Positions 55,601-64,000 of a DNA stretch of 64,000 nt are shown piece by piece. Source of the stretch: Leishmania mexicana MHOM/GT/2001/U1103 (Eukaryota > Euglenozoa > Kinetoplastea > Trypanosomatida > Trypanosomatidae). Positions within the stretch are counted from its first letter, which is position 1, and the number at the start of each line of letters is the position of its first letter. The DNA lies in the NCBI RefSeq assembly GCF_000234665.1, contig NC_018336.1:1219069-1283068 (forward strand), written 5' to 3'. The position numbers were made by a program, and so were the translations under genes. The notes below the pieces were generated by a model. That model saw nothing but the letters and a program-made list of their open reading frames with translations, had not been told where the DNA came from and ran no database searches.

Positions 55601-57245
55601 CTTGGCGGTTGGTATTCGCGGCGGCGTTGGCTTGAGCAATCGCGCCACGAGCAGCGGCGGCGGCGGGCTGCCGTCCAACCTGAAGTCCTATGTTTTGCTA
55701 CCAGATAAGAAGGTGCGCCGGAGCCAATCTGGCGTGGGTGATTCGGCCGACCCCTGCACTGTGGAGTTTGACAACTACTTGCACAAGTTTGATGTAGACG
55801 AGACTCTCAGCCGCCTCGCTGGCAGGAAGGACTGTCACTCCGTGACGCTGGACCAGCTGGTGCAGACGTGGGTGACGGGGCATAACACCTGCCTCCTGCT
55901 AGGCAACGGCAACGGCCGCAGCACGCAGTCCCTTGACGTGGTTGTGGGGGCGGTGGAGAGCGCCATGAGCGTACTGCGCGAGCGACTCACTGACCCGGCC
56001 AGCCGTGTCGAGCTGCACATTTCCATGGGCGAAGTCTCTGATGACAACGACAACGGTGGCACGATGGTGCTAGACCTGCTGACATCCTCCTCGGACAACG
56101 ACGATGACGACAGCGACGACGACGAGCAGGATAATGGCGCGAGGTGGCGGCGCAAGGAGGCACCGCGGGCCTCACAGAAGAGCGGCGCAACCCGCCCCCC
56201 AGTGCAGCTGGCGCGCAGTCCGCTCCTTGGCACCTTTGTGAAGGGGCTCCGCTCCGTGAAAATCGACGACGCCACCACCGCCACAGACGCCATTGGCCGC
56301 GCCTTGACGCTGGGGTTTATGCGGCGCAACATGTCTACCCATTCTTCCCGGAACAACAGCATGTCGACTCTGTCCAGTCTCAGCAGCGCCGCGCTGAACA
56401 AGGTATGCATCAGCTTCGCTACCCTGGGTCTGAAAACTATTTGCCGAGGTGCAGACATGCGCAGCGCGCGGCTGAGCGCACGCGAGAGCGCAACGAGCAA
56501 GAAGAAGTTTGGCGGTCAGGAGCGGCACAGTCACTCCGTGGAGTACCGTGCGGACGTGCTTGTGTCCTCGCTTCTGCTCGTCTACTTCGGAACCGAGCAC
56601 CATGTGCTCGACACCCTCGTGCAGCACAGCCAGGCGTATCGAACGACAGCGCGCGAGGAGGAGGAAGGCATCGTGCATCCGAACGCACCGTTGCGGGCTG
56701 AGAAACCTGATTTCCATCCCGCTAGCTGGCCGAACGCAGTCGGGTTTCTTCAGTCGCTTCTGTGTGACGCGCTGGGGGGCCGCACCCGCACCATGGTGTG
56801 TCTCTGCTTGTCTGAGTACGACTCGCGCGCCACACTCTGGCTGCGAGCGGTGAGCCGGGCGAGACGCATCATCAATGTGACACCGAACTGCGGCAACATG
56901 CGCAACTACCTGCTCTACCTCCTGGAGCAGTACGACAACCTGGCAGCACTGCAAAGTCGTCGAAAGCAGGATGCACGGCTGTTTCTACCGGCGCTGGGCA
57001 CTCAGGCCAATTCTAAGCACCACAAGCGCAGCCGCCTTCCCGTCGTATCTTCCAACAGGGAGTTTGATCAATGGTCGGTCTATTGCATCAAGAAGATGAT
57101 CGCTGAGCTCGACGCGTTCCTTGCCACCTCGACGGGTGACACACCTTTGCTTGAGCGGCTGGAGATTGCGAACGAGATCATTGCAACTACGCAGTCGGAT
57201 TCTCTTTCAAACCCTCCCCTGGCCTTCTTTTCGCGGAACTCCTGA
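52644..57245 (+). CDS. gene 7: divergent single pseudo-kinesin protein with long disordered N-terminus
   Basis: Protein of 1533 aa starting 'MATATPPRSAGTTPPLQ'. Residues 1-900 are Ser/Ala/Thr/Pro-rich and probably disordered; there is no SMYG repeat block. Residues about 907-1438 hold one expanded motor-like domain: 'WNAVCVLVVVDED' (first strand), 'FDVDETL', 'WVTGHNTCLLLGNGNGRS' at the P-loop position (about 1078), 'VELHISMGEVSDD' then 'MVLDLL' (kinesin SYLEIYNE..DLL position), an acidic Asp insertion (about 1146-1166), 'RSPLLGTFVKGL' and 'SLLCDALGGRTRTMVCLCLS' at about 1371, followed by 'RARRIINVTPNCGNMRNYLL'. That last stretch is very close to the kinesin pattern LL.DSLGGN..T.MI...S...RA..I.N. 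The Walker lysine and switch motifs are absent. The C-terminus (1439-1533) is basic then helical. Probably the most kinesin-like anchor of the family. Confidence 0.92.
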   Translation: MATATPPRSAGTTPPLQHNNGKVSSWPEKTLVEAPECFANGQYFDVPCTLGSEDSDARSNSAVSICSGDKSGERWCRAQSNRRWKASTSSDTGTRDEGAAYPAAVSSMSSYYFSGHNMLTGATHERAVEQGLMENRNGMNACRSFSSQASERTGDTAEQSSRPFGLLGAASPSVVQPVTRMARVRAAAVAASSRAMSSTELDDPYHVLFMPTAATLYSSSRAGSDRDSVDGESRFTARASQQDMYCMNTSILTMSTDAPASLSTRQQRDGAAPRGGSASVTSSCNRVYVPGILEYGEWMLTARPATMETLCGHSTGAKALATDHERRSARFPSPAAIDARVEPLIQSSPTTAVCFPRTAPPTTVSDELQAGPVVTAKAHSVPSARGSQLSRGAADSEASPETKDRPPVSVYKSTAAIAPPPPLSTSAIPGVCITMTDFTADVKSPARGVVNYSTAVDAAVCQPVESQSHRCSTGFAKAIAAGHRRRVSDCGAPFFEASLSLLAARNVLQHQQPCPSYANDATNSGESKMHTVPPVISNGFLGGHGSAFMTTASVSTSSAALVPDHAPLLASGVHPIRKGVGAPSCVPSSVASTASTATPRLLSPQALATAGQPTSTAWAAQPPDVSRRAGSHSPATTVGGATSSTASTLSGDLIPSSSPKSACAQSGALKPPSIGPQPLSNSNGDTLLILSGGVRKSTHPSQTALAARETSVSAAGGQSRSDAHVATSKLTAATPTASASTISTPAMSTLASSRGLSDEGGASHATEDTFCPASQTNKRAPHQLPKQRPLSSRVDGQTLRPVIPATITLSSPHGTAWKATRPQEEAHVDGAAASRDSRKDAVCPTRSPCDWRRRMGFKQNREIVLPDSKSLRASMSPLLEFRSLTMREQGKEMMPSTEEVSTHLVTRWNAVCVLVVVDEDAVRKPCLVVSGLSVRVYEEDKSVTLANSRMAHGMMRVLKRRGGATHSRFLCSASYDGDEDSDDSDALAVGIRGGVGLSNRATSSGGGGLPSNLKSYVLLPDKKVRRSQSGVGDSADPCTVEFDNYLHKFDVDETLSRLAGRKDCHSVTLDQLVQTWVTGHNTCLLLGNGNGRSTQSLDVVVGAVESAMSVLRERLTDPASRVELHISMGEVSDDNDNGGTMVLDLLTSSSDNDDDDSDDDEQDNGARWRRKEAPRASQKSGATRPPVQLARSPLLGTFVKGLRSVKIDDATTATDAIGRALTLGFMRRNMSTHSSRNNSMSTLSSLSSAALNKVCISFATLGLKTICRGADMRSARLSARESATSKKKFGGQERHSHSVEYRADVLVSSLLLVYFGTEHHVLDTLVQHSQAYRTTAREEEEGIVHPNAPLRAEKPDFHPASWPNAVGFLQSLLCDALGGRTRTMVCLCLSEYDSRATLWLRAVSRARRIINVTPNCGNMRNYLLYLLEQYDNLAALQSRRKQDARLFLPALGTQANSKHHKRSRLPVVSSNREFDQWSVYCIKKMIAELDAFLATSTGDTPLLERLEIANEIIATTQSDSLSNPPLAFFSRNS

Positions 57246-58594
57246 GTTGAAGGTGCATCACACGACATGGCGTTCGGCGTGTGTGTGCCAGAGTCCGACT
57301 CTGGTGTGAGCGGAAACAGCAACGCCGCGAGCGGGATCAGGAGCACACAAGTGCTTGTGTTCGTGTGTGTGTGTGGTGGTGGGGGGACGGGCGGTATGAC
57401 TGCCTGCTTTGAACTGTGCGTCTGTCTGTGCGAGTGTATCTCGCATAGCGTTTTGATTTGCGTATTGGCTCTCTTGTCTTGTCCGTGTGCTGCTCCCCAT
57501 CCTCCCCGCCCCCTCCCACCGCATCATACACACGACTTGCTCATTTGGTTCCCTCCTCCCCTCCTCGGTACTCCCATCTCCTTTCTGCGTCTCCACGCCT
57601 CGTTCTCTCAAGATGCCCACTGCTAACGGGGACACCGTCTGCCGAACGCTTTCCCGTCTCCTCCTCCCCCTCTTCCTTCCCGTTATCCGTCCACGCCTTC
57701 TGCATTCCGTGCAGACCAAGGAAGAAGATGCAGCGCTGCCGGCGTGCCTTGGCCCCGTGAGTGCGGGCGACCAACTCTCGCTTGCTATCTCGTCGTTGCC
57801 TTTTCCCCTCCTCCCGATGCCTGCATGTGAGTGCGCCGGTGTCCGCGGAAGGAAAAGGTGCCCTTTTGTTCGTGTGCGTCATTGTTGCGCTCGTTTTGTG
57901 TCTCTTCTGTACGCTTCTCTCCGTGCCTGACACTGCGACGTGATCGGTGCGGGGGAGCGGCAGAGAGGGGGAGGGGGCGATCGAGCATTCATGGTCGAGT
58001 GGGCGCGATATCCTTGCTCCACCTGTCAGTGTTACCTCTCGTTTCCATTCGCTTTGAGAAGGGGCCATCAGCGACCTCATGGCCCCGCACTCTTGTCAGG
58101 ATACAGGCGTTGCACGTACGCGTATCGATGCTCTTGTGTAAAAGGCGCGCCCTAATCCTGCTGTCATGGCCTCGGTGTCATATCCTCTCCCTTCCATGCT
58201 CTCTCCTCCTGCTTTGATCTCTTTTGATTCCGCTCGGCTCCTCAGCCGCGCCACTGCGCACGTGAGGGATCGTGCTTCTCCTTGCGCGTGTGTGTATGCT
58301 TCGTGCTCCGTGTGTGGCTCTGTACGTAGATCGGGATCTCTTGCTTTGTTGTGACGTGGGCAACCAGTCGATTGAGGCGAAGCGCCTTGCCGCCGCTCGC
58401 CGGCGTGAATTTATTATTATTATTTTTTTTTTGCGGGGGCTCGATCTCATCCCCCTCTCCTTGTTGTACATGGTGTCTTTGAGACCCTCCATCCCACTCC
58501 TCACCCTCTCCGCTCTTTGTGTTCTGATGCGTGTTTGGCGGAGGGGAAAGCCGGCGAAGAACAACAGACGGTGCGGACTCGCAGCGCCTTGCAT

Positions 58595-58694
58595 NNNNNN
58601 NNNNNNNNNNNNNNNNNNNNNNNNNNNNNNNNNNNNNNNNNNNNNNNNNNNNNNNNNNNNNNNNNNNNNNNNNNNNNNNNNNNNNNNNNNNNNN
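58595..58694. other. assembly gap of 100 Ns
   Basis: Exactly 100 undetermined bases, a conventional placeholder length, so the true gap size is unknown. Sequence, and possibly a repeat or another family member, may be missing here. Confidence 0.99.
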
Positions 58695-59590
58695 AGGAAG
58701 CATATCTGGCGCTCTTACCTCTCCTATCTCGTTTTACTAGCCGCTCCCTCTCTCCCTTTTGTTCGCCTGTTTTCTCTGTCCTTCGCAGTTTTCGGCACAG
58801 GTATTCCTGCTGCGGATCACACACACGCACATAGTGCGCGTTGTTGTCTCACCCGTTGGGCATCAAGAAACAGAGAAAAAGGAACACAGCATACACAAGC
58901 AGGCGCACAAAGGACCCGACTCAAATCGGTGCATCCTCCTCCCCCCTTCTCCTCTCCTCCACAAGGCCTCGCACCCCGGCGTGCATGTAAGCAGTAGGCA
59001 GCAGTACGCTCGCAGAGCGGAGAAAAGAAGCATTCATTTGGCTTGGCTGAGCTCGGATTCTGGTTGAGCGGAAGCCTATTCGGCCATGCGCCTCTGACCC
59101 CTCACCCTTTAAAGTCTCCTCTCTGACGCACCAGCTTATCTGCAAGTATGTGTACGCGTGAGAGGCGCGGCAAGAGGAGCAGCAGTGAAAGCGCTGCCGC
59201 TCAAAGACGGTGCTCTGAGACCCTTTACCCGACTCTCTTGTTTTTCCGTTCGCCTATTCTCTCCGTCTGCTTTGATGCGTCTCGCCATCTTGCGTGTCTT
59301 CCTCTTGCACACGTCGCGCCACTCCCATCCCACCCCACCCCAAGTTACAGTGGCGATCAGCACCGCACCGATCTATTTTGTGTTCCACTTCTCTGCTGCT
59401 GCTGCTGTTGCTGCGACAACACTTTTCCATTTTTCATCGTATAGGATAGCACATATGCTTATCCTTGAACATCCTTCTCACACCCAAGCCGTCACACACA
59501 CACACACACGCACACAGACCATCATCTGTCTCAGCATCCGCTCCCCATCCCCCTTGATCCGCTTTTGATAGCCGATCCTGTGCTGTGCGT

Positions 59591-59621
59591 GCCTCTCTGC
59601 GTTTTTTTTTTGCGTGCACAG
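59591..59621 (+). promoter_or_regulatory. candidate trans-splice acceptor of gene 8
   Basis: A T-rich tract (gcctctctgcgttttttttt) is followed by tgcgtgcacag with AG at 59620-59621. This gives a 97-base 5' UTR before the ATG at 59719, and rules out the GTG at 59614 as the start because it would lie before the splice site. Confidence 0.5.
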
Positions 59622-59718
59622 GAGTCTTTTCGCGTTGCTTCCTTCTTCTGACTCGCCACGTGCACACAATTCACCCCCTGTGCGTGCCTTGCTTGTGTGC
59701 CACAAAGCTGAAGTAGCG

Positions 59719-62700
59719 ATGCAGCAGGTCACCACAACGCCGGCAAGCAACTTTGCACCGGCCAAGAGTTCGGCGACTGCATTCGGTGCGTCAATGGCGG
59801 CGCAGGGTGCGCCAACACCGCTTCCCCTCCAACAGCAGTGTGGGATGGCTGTGCAGGGCCAAGAGGCGGGCCCGGACTCCTCTGGCATGCGAGCTGGGCA
59901 TCCGTCGGCCCATCAGCCGGGACTTGAGCCCATGGAGCAAGCCAACTACGATGCCAACGCAAACAAGGCCACCTACGCGAAGCGCCTGCGCCACGGTGAA
60001 GAGTACAAATCCGCCGCTGTGGACGGGGTGCAGCGCGCGGAAAGGCCTGTACTAGGGGCGGCCGATCCACAGCGGGTGAACAGCAACCTCCCCAGCGATT
60101 GCCCAGCGTTCGCCCGTTCGTTGGGCGATCAGACGCGCTACACCTTCAACGTTGACCGCGGCTCCTTCGCGTGCGACGCGTACCGCAACGACTGTCTCGG
60201 CACCGGCTCCTTTCATGGGGGCATGCCAGGCTCGATGATGATGGGTCGCATGGGTTCCATGTTTGGCATGGGAGGCCCAATGAGGTCCATGTACGGGATG
60301 GGCAGCATGTACGGCATGAACGTGTCCCGCCCAGCCTCGCTGTTCGGGTCTATGTACGGTAGCCAGTATGGGATGGTGCCGATGGAGTCGATGTACAGCT
60401 TGGGGGGCTCCATGAACCGCATCAGATCCATGTACAGCACAGGATCCATGTATGGTATGGGGGTGCCGATGAGGTCCGCAATGGATATGATGGGCTGCCC
60501 GACGGGATCGATGTACGGCATGAACCCTGGAAGCCAGTTTGGTCCGAATGGCTTCAGCAGTGCCTACGGCGATCAATTCCCAAATGGCATGCACGGGTCG
60601 CAGTACAACGGCACCAGCAGCTACGGCATGTTTGGTGTTGGCAGTGGCTACCAAGCGCAGCCCGGCTACGGCCCCACTGGCGTGACTGGCGCCGGCGAGG
60701 CAAGCGGCACCAATAATGCCGGCGCCTTCCCACCGGATCCTGTGGAGCAGCCTGGAGCGTTCTCCAGTAATGCTCCGCTTCGGGTGGTCACGCAGACTTC
60801 CGGTGCTCAGAAGAAGAGTAGCGAGCGCAAGAACGCTGTGGTGGGTCTGCTGGTCATTTCTGCTGACGCGAACCCGGCAAAGACGGTGATGCTGTCGAGC
60901 GACCCGCCAATTGCGATGGGTGCTGATGAGATAGTGCGCACGGGTCCCAGCGCTTCCGCCACCGCCGTCGCGATCACGCGCAGTCCCAACTTCCAAGGTG
61001 TGTACAACAGCGTCAACGCTGGCCACAACACGGCGGTATTGCTCGCGACGGACGGGACAACGGAGTCCCGCTCGATGGCGACGGAGGTGGTGAGGCAGGT
61101 GCTAGCGGAAGCGTTGTCGGAAACGGCAAAGGCGGCTGCCAGCCACGGCTCTCTGGGCTACTACGACGCTAGTGTGTCGGCCTGTGCGCTGCGCAGCGCT
61201 ACGGAGGCGATCGACTGCATCGAGGGGGCTGCTGTCACGAATGTCGAGGTTGGCTCGCATCCGGTGTTTGGAACGGCTTTCATGAACGTTGGCACGGTCA
61301 CGGTGCGCAACATGGCAACGCATATGCCCCAGGTCGACGCGGCGATCACTGCGGCGTGCGGGAGGTCGGATGCCAAGGTGGTTGTCATCGAGGCCGTCGT
61401 GAAGCAGGTGCGACCGTCGCAGAAGGGTAGCAGCCCCACGGATGTGCTGCTATCCTCGATCGTGTTTCTCGTCAGCAACGTGACGATCGAGCAACAGTCA
61501 TACTTCGAGGCTTTCCGTAACGACGCAAACGTGCCACCAGCCCTCATCAAGGGCTGCATTGGCGGGGCGTGTCATACCGTGGCGGTGCTGTGCATGCCGA
61601 ACTGCACCGACCCCTCAGCCGCCAAGGAGGCAGTGGCCTCACTCAACGCAATCCGCCACATCCAGAACTCGACGCCACGCAGTGGCAACCTCGCCCGATT
61701 CATCGCTTTCGCCACAGGAGAGAGCGACAAGATGAGGCAGAAGCCAAAGGTAGATGTAGCAGTGCTGGAGAGTGTGGATGCGATGCTGGCGGACGGCCGC
61801 TCCATGCTCCAGGACCCGCGCAACACCGTGCCGGTGGCATACCCAAGCTCGGCAAAGCGCGCCCTGAGCCGCACGGCGAACACGCCACAGCTCTCGTCGC
61901 GCGACATCAACGCCCACGCCACGGAGAAGGGGCGTGACGCGTCGAACCCGATTCGCGTGGCCGCCATCGCGAGCTCGCAGGCCAGCAAAACGTTTCCACA
62001 GACGTTCAACGTTGGCCCAGATGGCAAGTCCATTGCGGACGCCGCTAGTGGCACCGAAGCATCTGTGCTGGAGGTGGTGACCTGTGCCCCGGAGGACTGG
62101 CGCAGCACGAAGTCGGAACTGGTGAACGAGGTGCAGACTCTGTTCCAGAACGGTAACAACACTGCCATCGTCGGCAGCGTCTCGCCAAACGAGGTGAATA
62201 TGCTGAGCAAGCAGCCACTGTGGATGGCCTACAAGAGCATGGTCTCCTCCCTCCTCAGCGTCGCTCCCCAGAAGTACAAGTTTGCTGAGGTGAGTCTCAG
62301 CATCGCGCTTGTCGGCGGCAACGAGCTGCTCGCGGACCTTTTAGTCGGCATGGATTCGGAAACCCCGACAGCGCAGACCCCGCAGAAGCTCTCCGTGGCG
62401 TATTCACCGCTCTTCGGCCCTACCGTGTACAAGGCCACGACCATCAAGCAGCCCACGGCGCTTCAGCTTGAGTCCACCGTCAACGGTGCCCTCGCCAAGG
62501 TCCCGGCGATTATGCAGCAGCACCCGAGCAAGAAGACGGTGATCATCGCGTCGGCTGTCATGAAGGGTGTCACGGCCACGGATGTGTACACAAGCTCGAT
62601 GCTGGCCGCCAGTGCTCTGGACCCGACGGTGCTCACCGACATCCTCGACAAGAAGCCGGACGTGCCACATGAGCTGTTCGACTACGCGTTTGGCGGCCCG

Positions 62701-63342
62701 TGCTGTACCTTGTTCCTGGCCCACGTCAGCCAGGGTGACACAAGCGTGGGGAAGGTTGTTGAGCTGATAAACCGACTCAATGCGATACAGAACCGCAGCG
62801 TGAGGACGTGCAGCGTGAAGAAGTTCATCGCCTTTGCCGAGGAGAGCCTCAGGAGGGCGGAAATCAAGGTAGCCGCGGCCAAGTCGGAGACAGAGAAGGA
62901 GACCATTCTGCGCAGCAAGAGGAGTATGGAGGTGTTCCACGTCGAGTACAAGACCCTCATCGAGGATCCCGAGCACCACGACCCGAAGACGTACCGCCGC
63001 AGCGGAGGAGGCATCGGCTCCTCGGGCTCCGGGGCCGCCGCCCCCACCACGGCCAGCTCCGGCGCGAGCAAGACGCGCAGCCTTGCGACCCCAGTAACCG
63101 GTGCGGTTTCGGCCGATAAGTCTCGGAGGAACGTCGACGGCGAAGAGAAGAGCAGCGAACGAAACGCGAAGACTGACGACGCCAAGTCGTCTGGCAGCCG
63201 TCATAGTTCTAGCCACAGGAGAGCTTCGGCAGACGGGAAGAAGAGGCACCACTCCAGCAGTCGTCACAGCTCCGGGTCGAGGCGCAGCTCAAAACCCTCT
63301 TCTCACAAGCACCATCACAGATCCTCCAAGGACAAGAAGTAA
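59719..63342 (+). CDS. gene 8: SMYG-repeat protein with two pseudo-kinesin domains and SHRK tail
   Basis: Protein of 1207 aa starting 'MQQVTTTPASNFAPAKSS'. The open frame extends upstream only to a GTG, so this first ATG is used. Residues 1-165 are low-complexity to mildly charged. Residues about 168-311 are a degenerate Gly/Met/Ser/Tyr repeat block. Two motor-like domains follow: A at about 372-710 ('GHNTAVLLATDGTT', 'HPVFGTAF', 'CIGGACHTVAVLCM', 'TPRSGNLARFIAFA') and B at about 743-1094 ('GNNTAIVGSVSPNE', then 'PLWMAYKSM', 'YSPLFGPTVY', 'LFDYAFGGPCCTLFLAHV', 'VRTCSVKKFIAFAEES'). No domain C is present. Instead residues 1095-1207 are a basic Ser/His/Arg/Lys tail ('GKKRHHSSSRHSSGSRRSS') like the N-terminus of gene 6. 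Catalytic kinesin motifs are absent. Such basic tails could bind acidic tubulin tails or nucleic acid; this is inference. Confidence 0.93.
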   Translation: MQQVTTTPASNFAPAKSSATAFGASMAAQGAPTPLPLQQQCGMAVQGQEAGPDSSGMRAGHPSAHQPGLEPMEQANYDANANKATYAKRLRHGEEYKSAAVDGVQRAERPVLGAADPQRVNSNLPSDCPAFARSLGDQTRYTFNVDRGSFACDAYRNDCLGTGSFHGGMPGSMMMGRMGSMFGMGGPMRSMYGMGSMYGMNVSRPASLFGSMYGSQYGMVPMESMYSLGGSMNRIRSMYSTGSMYGMGVPMRSAMDMMGCPTGSMYGMNPGSQFGPNGFSSAYGDQFPNGMHGSQYNGTSSYGMFGVGSGYQAQPGYGPTGVTGAGEASGTNNAGAFPPDPVEQPGAFSSNAPLRVVTQTSGAQKKSSERKNAVVGLLVISADANPAKTVMLSSDPPIAMGADEIVRTGPSASATAVAITRSPNFQGVYNSVNAGHNTAVLLATDGTTESRSMATEVVRQVLAEALSETAKAAASHGSLGYYDASVSACALRSATEAIDCIEGAAVTNVEVGSHPVFGTAFMNVGTVTVRNMATHMPQVDAAITAACGRSDAKVVVIEAVVKQVRPSQKGSSPTDVLLSSIVFLVSNVTIEQQSYFEAFRNDANVPPALIKGCIGGACHTVAVLCMPNCTDPSAAKEAVASLNAIRHIQNSTPRSGNLARFIAFATGESDKMRQKPKVDVAVLESVDAMLADGRSMLQDPRNTVPVAYPSSAKRALSRTANTPQLSSRDINAHATEKGRDASNPIRVAAIASSQASKTFPQTFNVGPDGKSIADAASGTEASVLEVVTCAPEDWRSTKSELVNEVQTLFQNGNNTAIVGSVSPNEVNMLSKQPLWMAYKSMVSSLLSVAPQKYKFAEVSLSIALVGGNELLADLLVGMDSETPTAQTPQKLSVAYSPLFGPTVYKATTIKQPTALQLESTVNGALAKVPAIMQQHPSKKTVIIASAVMKGVTATDVYTSSMLAASALDPTVLTDILDKKPDVPHELFDYAFGGPCCTLFLAHVSQGDTSVGKVVELINRLNAIQNRSVRTCSVKKFIAFAEESLRRAEIKVAAAKSETEKETILRSKRSMEVFHVEYKTLIEDPEHHDPKTYRRSGGGIGSSGSGAAAPTTASSGASKTRSLATPVTGAVSADKSRRNVDGEEKSSERNAKTDDAKSSGSRHSSSHRRASADGKKRHHSSSRHSSGSRRSSKPSSHKHHHRSSKDKK
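60220..60650 (+). repeat. degenerate SMYG repeat block of gene 8
   Basis: Variants such as 'GRMGSMFGMGGPMRSMYGMG', 'GSMYGSQYGMVPMESMYSLG' and 'GCPTGSMYGMNPGSQFG'. The Gly-Cys-Pro-Thr-Gly-Ser-Met-Tyr-Gly-Met unit also occurs in gene 1. Confidence 0.85.
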
Positions 63343-64000
63343 TCATCTGTGGCGCAATGGTGTGTTCATGGAAGCCTCTCTCTCTGTTTGTAGGTAGCAT
63401 GCCGCACAGCAGGCGAGAGGGGTGACCCGCAAGAAGGAAAGGGAAAAGGCGTTTGCACACGGCTGCGGCGACATCTGCACCGCCTTCTCTTCTTCGTCTT
63501 TACCTTCCATTTCATCGTCTACTCCTTCCTTTTCCTTCTCCCCCGCCATTGCTGTTTCGCTTTCCTGCGTGCGTGCGCGGCAGCGGCAGGGAGAGTGTGT
63601 GTGTGGGGGGGGGGGGCGGATCGCTCTTATTTGCAGTCCCTCCCTTCCCCTCGAGCATCCTTTCCTGCGTGTGCCGAAGCTGTGCTCCCCTCCCTCCCTC
63701 TGACAGCGACGCGCATGTACCACAGAAAGCGTTTTTGTTATTCCTATTCGTTTCGATGACTTTCTCTCTCCCCCCTGTCCCCCTCCCTTATCTTCTTCTG
63801 TGAAGGCACAGAACCTCCTCCGCGAAACAGGTCCTGGGCTTTCTCTGCGCGCGTGTGCGAGTCTGTCCACCTCTCGTGTAGGGCGCGCCGCCTTAGGAGA
63901 GGGAGAGCTGCATCTCCCCAATCTCTCGAAAGGAGAGTCTTTCAGTCCTCTTGGTCTCGTTCGTTTTTATAGTGTTTGCACGTGCGCGTCGGGCGGAGGT
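63343..64000. other. 3' flank of gene 8
   Basis: CT-rich non-coding sequence with a GTGT/poly-G run at about 63597-63616. No gene is seen before the window ends. Confidence 0.65.

Larger units (their letters stand above)
57246..59718. other. spacer between genes 7 and 8
   Basis: No gene is seen. It is CT/TG-rich and contains the 100-N assembly gap. Open frames that run across the Ns are artefacts. The last 97 bases are the probable 5' UTR of gene 8. Confidence 0.65.

Noticed and set aside
58272..58997. Open frame across the N gap
   Set aside because: Open only because Ns carry no stop codons; the flanks are spacer sequence.

Overview
The window looks like a piece of a trypanosomatid chromosome, most likely Leishmania or a close relative. 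The evidence is as follows. All eight convincing genes are intron-less and lie on the + strand, as in a polycistronic directional cluster. Coding DNA is GC-rich with G/C-ending codons. The spacers are long (2-7 kb) and rich in pyrimidine tracts, TG/CA microsatellites and homopolymers. A polypyrimidine-AG signal suited to spliced-leader trans-splicing sits upstream of every start codon. A SIDER-type short degenerate retroposon lies in the 3' flank of the first gene. About 45% of the window is coding.

Layout: gene 1 (1390-6174, 1594 aa), gene 2 (10831-16620, 1929 aa), gene 3 (22173-23111, 312 aa, unrelated Tyr/Gly/Gln-rich protein), gene 4 (29602-34029, 1475 aa), gene 5 (36681-39023, 780 aa), gene 6 (43108-45543, 811 aa), gene 7 (52644-57245, 1533 aa), a 100-N assembly gap (58595-58694), and gene 8 (59719-63342, 1207 aa).

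The main result is that seven of the eight genes form one paralogous family. Six of them (1, 2, 4, 5, 6, 8) share a Ser/Ala/Pro-rich N-terminus followed by a Gly/Met/Tyr/Ser repeat block built on the motif 'GSMYGMGG'. All seven carry one to four copies of a domain of about 330 residues; I count fifteen copies. Reading these domains by eye, the order and spacing of their landmarks match a kinesin motor domain: 'DEVV', then 'L..GHN.AIL' at the P-loop position, then '...LYMSITAV...DLL', then 'LF.YA.GG...TV', then '..I.N.P.RSGNVKRFI.YT'. The Walker A P-loop, switch I (SSRSH) and switch II (DLAGSE) are missing. I therefore propose a tandem family of nucleotide-independent pseudo-kinesins. Gene 7, the most divergent member, keeps the most kinesin-like C-terminal helix (DALGGRTRTMVCL) and gives the best link to true kinesins.

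Within the multi-domain members the domains fall into positional classes: A with GHN, B with a Trp after the degenerate P-loop and a DH/DY near the end, and C at the C-terminus. Genes 1 and 4 read A-B-C, gene 2 reads A-B-B-C, and gene 8 reads A-B with a Ser/His/Arg/Lys tail in place of C. Genes 5, 6 and 7 have one domain each. This implies whole-gene duplication of a three-domain ancestor plus later domain gain and loss. Function is not shown by the sequence. By analogy with Vik1/Cik1-type motor-homology domains, a cytoskeletal, microtubule-associated scaffold is a reasonable hypothesis.
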